From assembly GCA_032433765.1 (NCBI GenBank), contig JAVIAB010000092.1:40411218-40475217 (forward strand): a stretch of 64,000 nucleotides of DNA, in the 5' to 3' direction. The stretch is from Megaustenia siamemsis (Eukaryota > Mollusca > Gastropoda > Stylommatophora > Ariophantidae). Of this stretch, positions 22,217 to 34,317 are shown piece after piece. Position numbers and translations under genes: made by a program. The notes under the pieces are model-generated. The model ran no database searches. It was given only the letters and a program-made list of their open reading frames with translations, and was not told the DNA's origin. Each line of letters starts with the position of its first letter. The stretch's first letter is position 1.

Positions 22217-23029
22217 GGTGAATGTACACACATAGTTTGTTTGTAAAAGCAGGAATATAACAAATAAAAATAATTGTTTAAAAGGAAGCATTCAAGAACT
22301 CTGCAATTAAAACGAGGCTTAAAACAAACAAACAAAATAATACTGCCTTCATCATATCGGATTGCACGGCAACGAAACGGTTGCTTAGTTACTGTGTAAC
22401 GTACACAGAGTAATCTGAAGCTGCAATATTAAGTACATGGTAATTTGAAATCAAAACAAGACATGCAACAACCAGCAGTGAATGGTCAGACTTAAATGGT
22501 ATCTATCCAATATGCTGTCTTCAGCACAAGAGCAGACAAGTAATTTGAAATCGCACATGTAAAACAACAAAAATATAAACAAATCAATGACGCGTCAGAG
22601 GACAGATCAAATGTGTATAGATAGAAGCGTGCTCACGAACATTATGACCAGTAACAGAGTTAGCACCTATTGGTCTGCCATAAAGACATAAGGGAAAGGA
22701 GAAAGACTATTCTATAACAATCAGCACTTTTTTTGGATGCGTGCTTTACCTCCATCTTTCAAAATATTTAAATTTAATATTTGTTTTATATTTGTCCAAA
22801 CCGAACAGGTTCTATTCTTTCTGAGCACACATAAAAGACTTCACTGTGCAATACAATTGCTTTTTTAAATAAATTTTCTTTCACCTCTGATCTCCTTTGA
22901 CCTAAATAAAGAGAATGCTCTACAACCCAGTATTTTCTTTTTAAAATGGATGTGTTATTTACCCATTCGTGCATGTCATGCACCGAAAATAGCACATTTT
23001 CCTATTCGTGTTGTGTCGGATTGCCTTCA
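22217..23029. other. Non-coding stretch
   Basis: No gene or element recognised. Confidence 0.4.
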
Positions 23030-23345
23030 GTAAAGATATGCAAACGATGAAGTCTTAAAACAACTAAAAATGAAAAGAGAACTTCTGAACACAATTAGAA
23101 CAAGACAAATGCGATTCTTGGGCCATGTTAAAAGACACAACAGCCTACTAAAAGTAATCCTGGAGGGGAAAATACAAGGTAAAAGAGGCAGAGGCAGACC
23201 AAGATTAACATGGACGAGTAACATCAAAAGATGGACAAATCAACCGATGACAACCTGCACCATCAAAGCAAGAGATAGAGCAGAATGGCGCTCCATGGTA
23301 GCCAACCTTCGTTGCGGAGACGGCACTCAATGATGATGATGATGA
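23030..23345 (+). mobile_element. RTE-like LINE family A, 3'-end fragment
   Basis: An 87-codon open stretch reads MKRELLNTIRTRQMRFLGHV, then GKIQGKRGRGRPRLTWTSNI, 'KARDRAEWRSMVANLRCGDGTQ' and stop, followed by an ATGATGATGATGA tail. The frame is clean over its length and close to the 50,9xx copy. It is severely 5'-truncated; the truncation point is at about 23,030. Confidence 0.9.
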
Positions 23346-25139
23346 AAGATATGCATTTATGACATGATTTAGAACGTCCTTGAGATTTATATAGCATCTT
23401 CCCCCATGTATTAGTTACAACGATTATAAAGTGCATAAAGTTTATTTACCAAATTACATATCAGATAAAGACGTTTGTTATTTACTTATCAAATCGTCTG
23501 TATTTTTCGAGAAATTTACCATAGCTCACTCATTATAGTACAAATAACATCTAAGTTAAAGAAATAATAAAAAAGGGCATAAAATAATCGCAGACCGTGA
23601 TACTTATTCTCAATCGTAAGATGAAGCTAAAACACTTGCTCATTCTTTATGAACACACATTGTTGATTGAGAAACGAAATCAAATGTATTGGGGGAGGGA
23701 GGGTGGGATAGAGAGAGAGAGAGAAAGTACGGCTACCAATAAAAAATTTATGGGACATCGGGAAAGCATGGGATGAAGAGTTACATAGTTAAAAACAAAA
23801 TAAACAATAATATACACATTAAAATGCATTATAATGGGACACGTTAATTGAAGACAGCAATTAAAGGTTAAGCCGGATATGAAGTAAAGTACATTTGGGT
23901 AAGGGGGGGGGGGGGACCACTAAAGGGCCTGTTTTTTTTTTACAACGTAATGTCAAAGTAATAAAATAATATGAAGACCTGTTGAAGTCAACCTTCAAAG
24001 TCGTGGCTATCTGAGTGAACTATCAATATACGTTTTCCTGCTATTTAGAAACACAATCAAGCAGACAATTTTTGGGCTGCTCTTGGGTAGCTGGGTGCGC
24101 TTGGTTATTGCACATATCTTCTTCTTCCCCTCCTCCACCTCCTCCCCTATTTCCTACATTTTCTTGCTCCTCTCCATCAAATGCTTTTTCCTCTGCTCCC
24201 TCTTCATCGTTTAGGCAAAAGTCTGCTTAGATTAGCATCCTGCAGATAGAACTAACTGGTGGACAAATCCTCAAAGTTTGCCTTATCAATGCAATTCGTT
24301 GTTTAACAATTGTATAGTAGGGCGAAAAATCATCGTAAATAACAATGAGATTGGTAAAGTAAAATCTATGTCCGTATTAGAAACATAACATCATATAATC
24401 ATTTAATTGATTTGCGACTTTCTTAGCCAACGTGGTACAAAAGCCTATAATGATGAAAGTATTTGCAACTGTTGATATACAGTCTTATCATAGTGATGTT
24501 CTCTTCACTATTTATATCATCACTGTAACAAGGTGTGTCTATATGTAACTGACTTCCGTTTCCAAACATGGTGGAATGAGGTCACGTTCGCTGGACCGCT
24601 GCAGAAGTTGCATTAGGGAACTGATTAGCTTCGGCTCTACGGTGTAATTTTCTGCGTCTGAGCTAATCAACTGACCCAGTTAGCAAAGTTCGTCGATGAT
24701 AACAGGTTGTACTCACCTTATTGTTCTTCATTGTCAAGTCAAACGTTTGTGAATACGACCTTCCCCTGCCTAGCGATATGTGCGAATTACGTCAAAACAT
24801 CGTGTGATGTTCCAAAACCGTCGATGTAATTGTATGACACCAAGTTCTTGCGTTGTACAACTCCTTGCTAAGCTCTGCTCAGTCTAGTCAGTAGCAGTTT
24901 TCACTTTGGAAATTGTGTATCAGCTTTTCGTGTGCTGTTGACTGCTTTTACCATAGTAACTGGGATATTGCAAGTGCAGCCATTGTTGTGTGAGCTACGT
25001 CATCAAGTTAGTTGTATAGCCCTATGACGGTCGTACTCTAATCAAAGAAAGACGGAGTGGTGTTTCGTGTATGACTTGTTAGCATCGGTGAGACTCCCGG
25101 AAGTTCGTGATAGTTAGGAGGGTCTTATAGTCTGTTGTT
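23346..25139. other. Non-coding stretch of 1.8 kb
   Basis: Contains GAGAGA (23,710), an 11-bp G run near 23,906 and a C/T-rich patch (24,118-24,205). No gene recognised. Confidence 0.4.
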
Positions 25140-26905
25140 TGATGTGTAATGGTGATGGTCTAATCACCAACCAATTACTACATCAAGCTTGGGCAGATGG
25201 TACTCGTAAACCTGGGAGGGTCGACTATCTAAGGGCAGAATCCCCCTACAGAAAAGACAATCTGCTGCCTTCCGGGAAGATTGGGGACAATCAAAGACCA
25301 AGGAAAGCAAATCTGAATAAAATGCTGGCTGAAATCGGATGCACTCTTAAAACAACATTTTACTTTGAAAATTTACTCTTTAGTGTGTCGTCACAAATTA
25401 GAACTAATTCCATAATATATATCAGTTTTTAAGGGAAATGCAGCTGATCCAGAGGAAAATGATGCTTATTTCGCGAAGAAGTTGAAGCAGCGGTGAAAGG
25501 CATGACCCATTGAAAAGGCGTGGATAACATCCCAGCTGAAATGCTTCCGGTTTGGGATGGGGGAGGGGGGAGCCCTGATAAATGTATACACTGTTATCTG
25601 TAATATGATCTGACAGAACTGGGGTGTCGCCACTAACATGAAGGCAGTTGTTAATTATTAATCTCATAAAAGAGAGCATTCTGAACCATTGTTACAACAA
25701 TAGAACCATCAATCTCATCAGCCGTCTAAATAATGTAATGTTTAAAATCATACTTAAGCGACTAAAATCACAGTCAGGAAAGATCATTTGCAAGGAACCG
25801 GCAGTCTTTAATGGATGGTCAATATAAAACACAACAGAGCTTCAATCTTAGGATACTCACCGATAAATCCAGCCACCACTAGCAAGACTTATATCACGTG
25901 TTCATCGACTTCAAAAAAGCGTTTGATAGAGTTTAGCATGCAGGGTTATGGGCGACGATGAGGATGTACAACTTCGGGGTCAGCATTGCTCGCAGCATAA
26001 ACTATCCCTATGTTACAAGCTCAGTACTAATCAACGGAAACAGAGGGGAGTGGCTCAGAAGTATAATTGCGGTTCAACAAAGTCGCTTACTCTCTCCTAC
26101 CTTATTCAACTTCTTGGAAAGAGTCAAAGCAGATTTCTTAGAAGTACATGAACGTATTATAAGTGTTGGAGGCAGAACTACTAATAACCTGCGGTTTGCT
26201 GATGACGTTGGTTGTTTAGCTCGGAAAATAAATTACTGGCCTGATGCTGCGACTAAATGAAACAACGAATGTATATGCCATGGAGGTTAATGCCTTGAAA
26301 AAGGCCGATTGCTCTAGGAGCATTGCTAATTTTTGTTTCCTTTAACTGGACACGAACTAGAAACAGTTAATAAATTTAAAAACTTAGAACCAATGAAGGC
26401 TCGAAATCTGAAATATTGGCTAGAATAGCGCTAATTATAACTGTCCTTTCAATGCTACAATCTATTGGGAAAGATAAGAACACAACTCGTGGCTTTAAAA
26501 TCAACATGAAGCTCACACTTGTTATATTAATTTGTTTAGGCTTACGAAAAAAAATACCCTTACAGCAGAGATAGAAAAACAGATACAAGCCATGGAAACG
26601 AAATGTTTCTGAAATCGTCAGATTTTGGACATTTCTTACATGGATCTTATAATGAATGAAAAAGTCGCAAAAGGAGCATATAATGATACTTTCACTATTA
26701 AGAAGATATGCAAAATGATATGTTTCGGCCTCGTTTCTCGATCATATGGGCTGGCAAAGCCGTTCTGCAAGGAATTGTGAAGGAGGAAGAAGATAGAGAA
26801 AGAATGGACACGCCTCGGCTTAGCAGCCACATAGAGTGCTTATAGAGAAGATTGATGACAATGGAGAAGTGTATGATATTTGTTACCTGTGTTCAACAAC
26901 TCCCA
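25140..26905 (+). mobile_element. Decayed RTE-like LINE, family G
   Basis: Fragments occur in collinear order across frameshifts and stops: KANLNKMLAEIGC (25,305), 'VEAAVKGM..KGVDNIPAEMLP' (25,480), 'MFKIILKRLKSQSGKII.KEPA', 'FIDFKKAFDRV' (catalytic Asp, about 25,905), 'LLSPTLFNFLERVKADFLE', 'GGRTTNNLRFADDVG' (the FADD active-site box, about 26,195), 'EKQIQAMETKCF' and 'LVSRSYGLAKPF.KEL'. This order is that of a widespread RTE family in aquatic animals. It is long inactive. The limits, especially the 5' end, are approximate. Confidence 0.82.
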
Positions 26906-26929
26906 GGGTTACGTGGTCAAGATGAAAGG

Positions 26930-27141
26930 AAGGAAGGAAGGAAGGAAGAGGAAGGAAGGAAGGAAGAGGAAGGAAGGAAGGAAGGAAGGAAGGAAGGAAG
27001 GAAGGAAGGAAGGAAGGAAGGAAGGAAGGAAGGAAGGAAGGAAGGAAGGAAGGAAGGAAGGAAGGAAGGAAGGAAGGAAGGAAGGAAGGAAGGAAGGAAG
27101 GAAGGAAGGAAGGAAGGAAGGAAGGAAGGAAGGAAGGAAGG
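26930..27141 (+). repeat. (AAGG)n microsatellite
   Basis: About 210 bp of AAGG with two AAGAGG interruptions near the left. It lies just past the end of the LINE. The long open frames on both strands (KEGR or PSFL repeats) are artefacts. Confidence 0.97.
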
Positions 27142-27481
27142 CACAGAGTATCTTAAACCAAAAATGCTGCAAATTTTTTACAAATGTAGTTGAAACGCTG
27201 ATTTGACATTAAAATAAACACTGAAATAGCTGACTGGTAAAATGCTCATTTTTAAAAATTCAAATTATAAAAAGATGTCACCCCAAAAAATGACTTTTTT
27301 ATTTGAGTCAAAGTTAACACGTTTTCTGACTTTAAGTCCGTGACCAAGTGCGACCTGTAATTTAAAAAAAATATAAGACAGTGCTTCCCAAACGGTGGAC
27401 ACCCGCGGCTCTATTCCCATGCTAATCATAAACAGTCGGCGCTCTCATGGCAGCTACAATCGTTTACGGTCAAACAAACTC
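27142..27481. other. Non-coding stretch before the first DD82E-like element
   Basis: AT-rich. CAGTGCTTCCCAAACGGTGG at 27,379 resembles a hAT-type end, but no partner end was found. Confidence 0.35.
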
Positions 27482-27483
27482 TA

Positions 27484-29602
27484 TAGCTTGTTTCATAACT
27501 CGTGCCCAACTTTTAAAATCGATAGCTTTTTAACCGCTTGTTCAAAAAGTTGTTCAAAATGTGTATGTAAAGTTATAATGATTAGAACCCAACAGGGAAT
27601 TAATTTCATTAAAAAAAAACATTTGGTTATTATTGTTGCTTTTTTGATTTATATAAATTTATAACGACCCATTAATGTAGTCAAAACGTAATGTTTACAG
27701 TATTTTAAGTTAAAAATAGCAAGTAAAAATCCATACACGGTAAAATTGACGTGTTTGCACGCTTTTGCCGTAGTTTTTTTGACACAATTAGACACTTGTA
27801 AAAAAACACGAGAAATTGTGTGTTCCATTTCCGTTCATTCATAGGTGGAGACGTGGAACGATAACATTTATCATGAGTCTTAAAATGAAATTCTGCAGTT
27901 TACAAAACATCGCAATAAAAATGTATGACTATTTTTGCAAAGAGGCTAAACGAGAAAGATTATTTCATTCTTTAGAAAACCCTGAGAATAGGACAATACA
28001 CATTTTGGATTTATCTAAACGGTCGATCTAAATCGCTGGATTCAAGCACGTGACCGTCAATGTTCAAAATATACAAAATCACAAGGAAGCGCCAAAATGT
28101 TGGATAATTTCGACAGTGTACTTATTAGAAGTGAAATTCGCAAAATGTTGGGTATGAATGAAACTGTTACAATAAGAAAATTAAAAGTATCGCTGAAAAA
28201 GAACAACAGTATTGAAATATCAAAGTCTACATTATGGAGGAATGTGAGAGCTGCATGCTTTACATTCAGAAAGTATACCAATGGACGAAACATCATCTGT
28301 GAGAAGCCACATATAGTAGTCATGAGAAGCAAGTACTTACGTGAAGTAAAAGAGGTGCGCAAGCAAGGTTATGATATTGTGTACTTGGGTGAAACATGGA
28401 TCAATGCTCACCACACTAACCAAAGGGGATGGCAGTCATCAGATGGAAAGATTAAGAGATTAAAACCTAGCAGCAAAGGACAGCACTTGATAATTGCTCA
28501 TGCAGGTAGTCGACAACATGGACTAATACAGAATGCAGAGCTCATTTTTCTTTCAAAATCCATAGACAATCGGGATTATCACTCTGAGATGAATGGTCAC
28601 ATATTTAGACATTGGATTGAAAATTCTGTTCTCCCATCACTAGATCGACCATCTTGCCTAATAATGGACAATGCAGCGTACCACAACATTGTTGCACTTG
28701 AAGATAAAGTCCCGACGTCATCCAGTACAAAAGATGCTATTAAGATATGGCTCACAAAGGGGCACATACAATTTTATAGCATGTACTTAAAACCTGAATT
28801 ACTATCTCTAGTAAAGCAAAAACAAAGGACAAAGATTTTTCAAATAGATAAGATTATCCAAGAGCACGGTCATATAAGTTTGAGGCTGCCACCTTACCAT
28901 GCTCATTTAAATCCAATAGAACTAATCTGGGCAAAATTAAAAGGACAAGTGGCAGATGAAAATACAACATTCAAAATATGCGATGTAAAGACTCTTGCTA
29001 ATCTCGCTTTATTAAATATAGACAAAGATTATTGGGCTAAATGTGAAAACCACGTCTTAAAACAGGAAGAGGAATATTGGAAAAATGATGGTTTGTGGAA
29101 TGTTCAACCCCAAACAGTTATTAATCTTTTAGACTCGTCTGATTCGGAATGAAAGTATATAGCCCCCACAATGTTGGCCCCTATATTACCTTAAGTTAGT
29201 TCAACAAACGGTCCTTATCAGGACCACACAACTATGAACATTGGACATACAGGTATACCTAGATATTATCGTCCGTCCTCGAACTGAGAAGACAATAATT
29301 CTCCTGGTGTTTTGTCTTATTAGGTTATTTACCCATTACGTCCACGCCTTCACCTAGTGAAAATTAATCATAGACCAGCAACTACGGTAATTTCTATTAT
29401 TTAGGGGTTCACAATTTACAATTTTGACAAACATCAAAGAAATTCGTCGTTTTAAGAAAACTGCAGCTGCAAGATATTTGTTAAATATACATTTAAAGGG
29501 TCTTTTGCATTCTAATAACATCTGGAAAATTTCAACAGTTTTTAACAAACGGTTACTGGGTAATAGCGTTTTGAAGTTGGGCACGTGATTTGAAACGAGC
29601 TA
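27484..29602 (+). mobile_element. IS630-Tc1-mariner transposon, DD82E/Sailor-like, copy S1
   Basis: A 2.1-kb element beginning TAGCTTGTTTCATAACTCG at 27,484 and ending in TGAAACGAGCTA at 29,602, flanked by TA (27,482-27,483; 29,603-29,604). Subterminal 'GTGCCCAACTT' is inverted at both ends. It carries a transposase gene related to those at 30,724-32,835 and 51,355-53,464. TA target, inverted ends and DDE-type enzyme place it in the IS630-Tc1-mariner group. Confidence 0.85.
27873..29152 (+). pseudogene. DD82E-like transposase, S1, frameshifted and catalytically altered
   Basis: Starts MSLKMKFCSLQNIAIKMYDY, as in copy S2. A ~2-bp insertion near 28,022 (CGGTCGATCTAAATCG, against CGGTCATTTAATCG in S2) ends the frame after LSKRSI; it reopens and runs 351 codons from 28,097. 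The first catalytic Asp is lost: YLGETWINAHH, with GGT at 28,388-28,390 where S2 and S3 have GAT (YLDETW). The second Asp (LIMDNAAYHN) and Glu (HLNPIELIWAKLKG) remain. Two independent lesions make this copy non-functional. Confidence 0.88.
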
Positions 29603-29604
29603 TA

Positions 29605-30049
29605 ATTCTTGTACTTGTGTCTGGATAGGTTAACTCTTTAGAAATGGAGTTCTCTAACAATACAGATAATCAAGCAATTTATGTAGAAAAAGAAATCTAC
29701 AACACACTTATGTTTGCAAATGGAATTTTAGAAACACAATTGATCATCTCACCAACTAAGAAAATACATAATGCATGTTATAAAAATGTTCCTCGTTAAA
29801 TAAATAAATAATGAATTAACTATTACAAACAAATACGAAGACCAATGCGGAACAAAAGACACGATTATTCAGTACCCAATGTCATCGCACATTTTAGCAA
29901 AGAATCATGTTTTCTTTGATTCTGTCTTAATGAAGTTTATTGTGTCATTTACTGACTTTTAATATCACACAATGTAGATATAAACGATGATAAATGAAGA
30001 CAGAATTAACACTATCCTGTAGAAACTAAAAAATATGAAAGCCTTTATG
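29605..30049. other. Non-coding spacer between S1 and a LINE fragment
   Basis: AT-rich, nothing recognised. Confidence 0.4.
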
Positions 30050-30660
30050 GATGTTCTTATAGCTGTAACTGAATTGTAATATCTGGGAACAATGTTAACA
30101 TCACATGGTTGATGTACAGCAGAGGTGAGGTGCAGAATGGCTCAGGCAAAAGTAGCTTTCCAAAAAATGAGGAAGATACTATGCAATCCATTTTTGACAA
30201 TGGAAACAAGAAAAATAGTTCTTAAATATTATGTAGAGCCAGTCTTAACATATGGATGTAAATCTTGGGCAATAGGGCAACAGACAAGAACATCACTGGA
30301 GTCTGTAGAAATGTAGTTTTACAGAAGAATGCTGAGAATACCATGGACAGCTAAGAAGAGTAATGAAAGCGTTCTCAAAGAGATCAAAGCAAAAAGAGAG
30401 CTAATTTCCAATATTAGGAAGAAACGATCATCATTTTTTTTGTCATATAACGAGAAGGGGACAGCTGGAATATATTGTGACAAGTGGGAAAATTGTAGGG
30501 CGAAGAGATAGAGGGAAGCAAAGAGAAAAGATAACAGACAGCTTAACAGAATGGCTTGGCAGAAGGTCAACAACAGAAATGATAGATAATGTCGAGATCA
30601 AAAGTTATAGAGAGACATGATCACCTACGCCAGCAAACATGCTACTTGATGATGATGTGG
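30050..30660 (+). mobile_element. RTE-like LINE family B, 3' part
   Basis: Collinear with the minus-strand copy at 60,300-60,990: 'VRCRMAQAKVAFQKMRKILC', 'KYYVEPVLTYGCKSWAIGQQ', 'FYRRMLRIPWTAKKSNESVL', 'KRELISNIRKKRSSFF', 'MAWQKVNNRNDR'-type decayed end and 'HDHLRQQTCYLMMM' (TGATGATG tail). One TAG replaces the Trp in 'VEMWFYRR' and there are frameshifts. Only the thumb and C-terminal region of the ORF is present. Confidence 0.82.
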
Positions 30661-30723
30661 ATGTTATTAAAAATGTATAACCACTAAGTAGGCACACGAT
30701 AATATTCTTGGCGCAGCAACTTA

Positions 30724-32835
30724 TAGCTACTTTCAAATCATGTGCCCAACTTCAAAACGCTATTACCCAGTAACCGTTTGTTAAAAACTGTTGAAATTTT
30801 CCAAATGTTATTAGAATGCAAAAGACCCTTTAAATGTATATTTGACAAATATCTTGCAGCTGCAGTTTTCTTAAAGCGGCGAATTTCTTTGATGTTTGTC
30901 AAAATTGTAAATTGTGAACCCCTAAAGAAACGAAATTACCGTAGTTGCTGGTCTGTGATTAATTTTCACTAGGTAAAGGCGTGGCCGTAATGGGGAAATA
31001 ACTGGATAAGACAAAACACCAGGAGAATTATTGTCTTCTCAGTTCGAGGACGGACGATAATATCAAGGTATACCTGTATGTCCAATGTTCATAGTTGTGT
31101 GGTCCTGAAAAGGACCGTTTGTTGAACTAATTTAAGGTAATATAGGGGCCAACATTGTGGGGGCTATATACTTTCATTCTGAATCAGACGAGTCTAAAAG
31201 ATTAATAACTGTTTGGGGTTGAACATTCCACAAACCATCATTTTTCCAATATTCCTCTTCCTGTTTTAAGACGTGGTCTTCACATTTAGCCCAATAATCT
31301 TTGTCTATATTTAATAAAGCGAGATTAGCAAGAGTCTTTACATCGCATATTTTGAATGTTGTATTTTCATCTGCCACTTGTCCTTTTAATTTTGCCCAGA
31401 TTAGTTCTATTGGATTTAAATGAGCATGGTAAGGTGGCAGCCTCAAACTTATATGACCGTGCTCTTGGATAATCTTATCTATTTGAAAAATCTTTGTCCT
31501 TTGTTTTTGCTTTACTAGAGATAGTAATTCAGGTTTTAAGTACATGTTATTAAATTGTATGTGCTCCTTTGTGAGCCATATCTTAATAGCATCTTTTGTA
31601 CTGGATGAAGTCGGGACTTTATCTTCAAGTGCAACAATGTTGTGGTACGCTGCATTGTCCATTATTAGGCAAGATGGTCGATCTAGTGATGGGAGAACAG
31701 AATTTTCAATCCAATGTCTAAATATGTGACCATTCATCTCAGAGTGATAATCCCGATTGTCTATGGATTTTGAAAGAAAAATGAGCTCTGCATTCTGTAT
31801 TAGTCCATGTTGTCGACTACCTGCATGCGCAATTATCAAGCGCTGTCCTTTGCTGCTAGGTATTAATCTCTTAATCTTTCCATCTGATGACTGCCATTCC
31901 CTTTGGTTAGTGTGGTGAGCATTGATCCATGTTTCATCCAAGTACACAATATCATAACTTTGCTTGCGCACCTCTTTTACTTCACGTAAGTACTTGCTTC
32001 TCATGACTACTATATGTGGCTTCTCACAGATGATGTTTCGTCCATTGGAATACTTTCTGAATGTAAAGCCTGCAGCTCTCACATTCCTCCATAATGTAGA
32101 CTTTGATATTTCAATACTGTTGTTCTTTTTCAGCGATACTTTTAATTTTCTTATTGTAACAGTTTCATTCATACCCAACATTTTGTGAATTTCACTTCTA
32201 ATAAGTTCACTGTCAAAATTATCCAACATTTTTGCTCTTCCTTGTGATTTTGTATATTTTGAACATTGACGGTCACGTGATTGAATCCAGCGATTAAATG
32301 ACCGTTTAGATAAATCCAAAATGTGTCTTGTCCTATTCTCAGGGTTTTCTAAAGAATGAAATAATCTTTCTCGTTTAGCCTCTTTGCAAAAATAGTCATA
32401 CATTTTTATTGCGATGTTTTGTAAACTGCAGAATTTCATTTTAAGACTCATGATAAATGTTACCGTTCCACATCTACGCCGCTGAATGAACGGAAATGGA
32501 ACACACAATGTCTCGTGTTTTTTACAAGTGTCTAATTGTGTCAGAAAACCCACGTTGAAAGCGTGCAAACACGTCAAGTTGACCGTGTATGGATTTTTAT
32601 CGCTATTTTTAACTTAAATACTGTAAACATTAAGTAAAGACTACATCAATGGGTCGTTATACATTTATATAAATCAAATAAGCAACAATAATAACCAAAT
32701 GTTTTTTTTTAATGAAATTAATTCCCTGTTGGGTTCTAATCATTATAACTTTACATGCCAATTCTGAACAACTTACAAAAAGCGGTTAAAAAGATATCGA
32801 TTTTAAAAGTTGGGCACGAGTTATGAAACGGACTA
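30724..32835 (-). mobile_element. IS630-Tc1-mariner transposon, DD82E/Sailor-like, copy S2 (best preserved)
   Basis: A 2,112-bp element with imperfect inverted ends: TAGCTACTTTCAAATCATGT at the left, and a right end whose reverse complement starts TAGTCCGTTTCATAACTCG. TA lies on both sides (30,722-30,723; 32,836-32,837). It points opposite to S1, 1.1 kb away. It contains an uninterrupted transposase. If the ends are competent this copy could be autonomous; that is an inference from the open frame alone. Confidence 0.87.
31174..32451 (-). CDS. Transposase of DD82E/Sailor-like element, intact frame
   Basis: The open frame runs 467 codons (from 32,577). The start chosen is the ATG at 32,449-32,451 (MSLKMKFCSLQN), which opens the copies S1 and S3 as well, giving 425 residues. 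N-terminal third: two helical, basic DNA-binding regions (IAIKMYDYFCKEAKRERL; TIRKLKVSLKKNNS..SKSTLWRNVR). Catalytic core: Asp in VYLDETWINAHH, Asp in CLIMDNAAYHN, Glu in LNPIELIWAKLKG. I count 83 residues between the second Asp and the Glu, far more than the 34-41 of ordinary Tc1/mariner and close to the 82 that defines the published Sailor group. No internal stop or frameshift. The C-terminus is acidic (LLDSSDSE). Confidence 0.88.
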   Translation of the reverse strand: MSLKMKFCSLQNIAIKMYDYFCKEAKRERLFHSLENPENRTRHILDLSKRSFNRWIQSRDRQCSKYTKSQGRAKMLDNFDSELIRSEIHKMLGMNETVTIRKLKVSLKKNNSIEISKSTLWRNVRAAGFTFRKYSNGRNIICEKPHIVVMRSKYLREVKEVRKQSYDIVYLDETWINAHHTNQREWQSSDGKIKRLIPSSKGQRLIIAHAGSRQHGLIQNAELIFLSKSIDNRDYHSEMNGHIFRHWIENSVLPSLDRPSCLIMDNAAYHNIVALEDKVPTSSSTKDAIKIWLTKEHIQFNNMYLKPELLSLVKQKQRTKIFQIDKIIQEHGHISLRLPPYHAHLNPIELIWAKLKGQVADENTTFKICDVKTLANLALLNIDKDYWAKCEDHVLKQEEEYWKNDGLWNVQPQTVINLLDSSDSE

Positions 32836-34317
32836 TAGTAAAAGTTTGGCTGCGGCGAATCCGCGAAGCACACTTTGTGCATCACCATTATAAGGCCTAA
32901 TCTTAGTCACACAATAAGGTTTACATTTAAAATAAACCAATATATTCCCCATGTGTATGCACTTTGCGAACACGGGGAATACTTTACCAAAATAAATTTC
33001 GAAATAGGTAAGAGTAATAAGCATTACAAGATTTGTAAAAAAAAAGTTCGAGGAATGTATTGAAAAAAAAAATACAAACACACATACACAACAATGCTAT
33101 TCTTGTCCATTAAACACACACATATACACACACCACACATATAGTAACACAAATAAACACACAAAAACACAAGCAGGAAGTGGCCCCGAATTGGCATTGG
33201 CTGATACAATGTTTCCATTGGATAATTGAGTAACAAAGACAAAAAGCCCAGGATAATTACGCTATTCTTCTTTCTCCTGCACTACCCCTCAATCACTGTG
33301 TTTTTTTAATTCCAAGAACAATCATTTCCTCATTTCTCTCTACTCCCCATTAACGCATCTTTCAACAACAGGGGTGTCCGCTTTCAAGCTAGAAGAATAT
33401 GCTTCCGAACTCAAAATAGCTCCTGTCTCCACCGTGATAAGGACTACCTATGGAGTTGGAGAACTGATCACTTTAATTCTAATTCTCCAGGGCCCTTGTT
33501 GAAACTGGACGCTGTGTCACGTGGCTGGAAGCTGAACATTAGGCTCAGGATAACGGGGAATAAAAGAAGCGAGAAAGGAGGGTGGGAGTCTTAACTTTCT
33601 GTTCACTTGGAGGAGAATTGCGTGCGAGCACAAAGGACAGTTGAAAAGCAGCGACAGAGAGACGGACAAGTGTAAAGGTTTAAGAACTTATTGGTCGATA
33701 GACTTTCTGGCCAGATAAAAGCATTTTGGGGGACAGTGAGGAGAGCATCTAAGATTAGCTTTCTGCGTTCGACAAAGTGAGAAAATAGGACCGTCTTTAT
33801 TGTGTGTTCACAGTCAACATCACGGAAAATTCGTACATAGGTCTTCTAAAGATTCAAATTCTAAAAAAGGGACTCATTTTGGAATTCATTTGTAAAATTC
33901 ACACAGATCTACACATAGAGTATGTCCACATAAATCTCCAGCTTGAGCGCCCGTCACACATAAATACAAATATGTGATATGTGTATTTGGTGTTGCTGCC
34001 AGTACATAAGAGAGATCCTGTTGGTATTTTTGTTTTCTGCTTTTAAAATCTTACGAAACACCATTACCCAACAACAACTCATAAAAGGCAAAGATTGTCT
34101 TGCCGTGGTACTATGTAGACTGCAGAGTTAAGACATTAGGAAGTCAATGATCGTCCCTGCTGGGTTTTACATTCAGTAACTCTGTAAGTCATGTGCACAT
34201 TTTCACAGCATACCGATTGGGATGTGTCCAGAAAACTAACAGACATATTTTATGCCTTGAAGTCAAAACTCAATAATTGCGATGTTTTTGTTAACATTCT
34301 TTATTCTGTGGACATCA
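32836..34317. other. Non-coding stretch
   Basis: CA/TA-rich patch at 33,075-33,175, otherwise no recognisable gene or element. Confidence 0.4.

Noticed and set aside
22058..22335. SLSLSL and RERERE frames
   Set aside because: Translation of the (CT)n microsatellite on both strands.
26852..27206. Long frames of KEGR and PSFL repeats
   Set aside because: Translation of the (AAGG)n microsatellite.
27379..27398. hAT-type terminal sequence CAGTGCTTCCCAAACGGTGG
   Set aside because: No partner end with matching duplication could be found on either side.
30742..30972. A 76-codon frame antisense to the transposase, conserved in all three Sailor-like copies
   Set aside because: It begins with GTG, not ATG, lies in the non-coding end of the element, and its conservation is explained by recent common origin.
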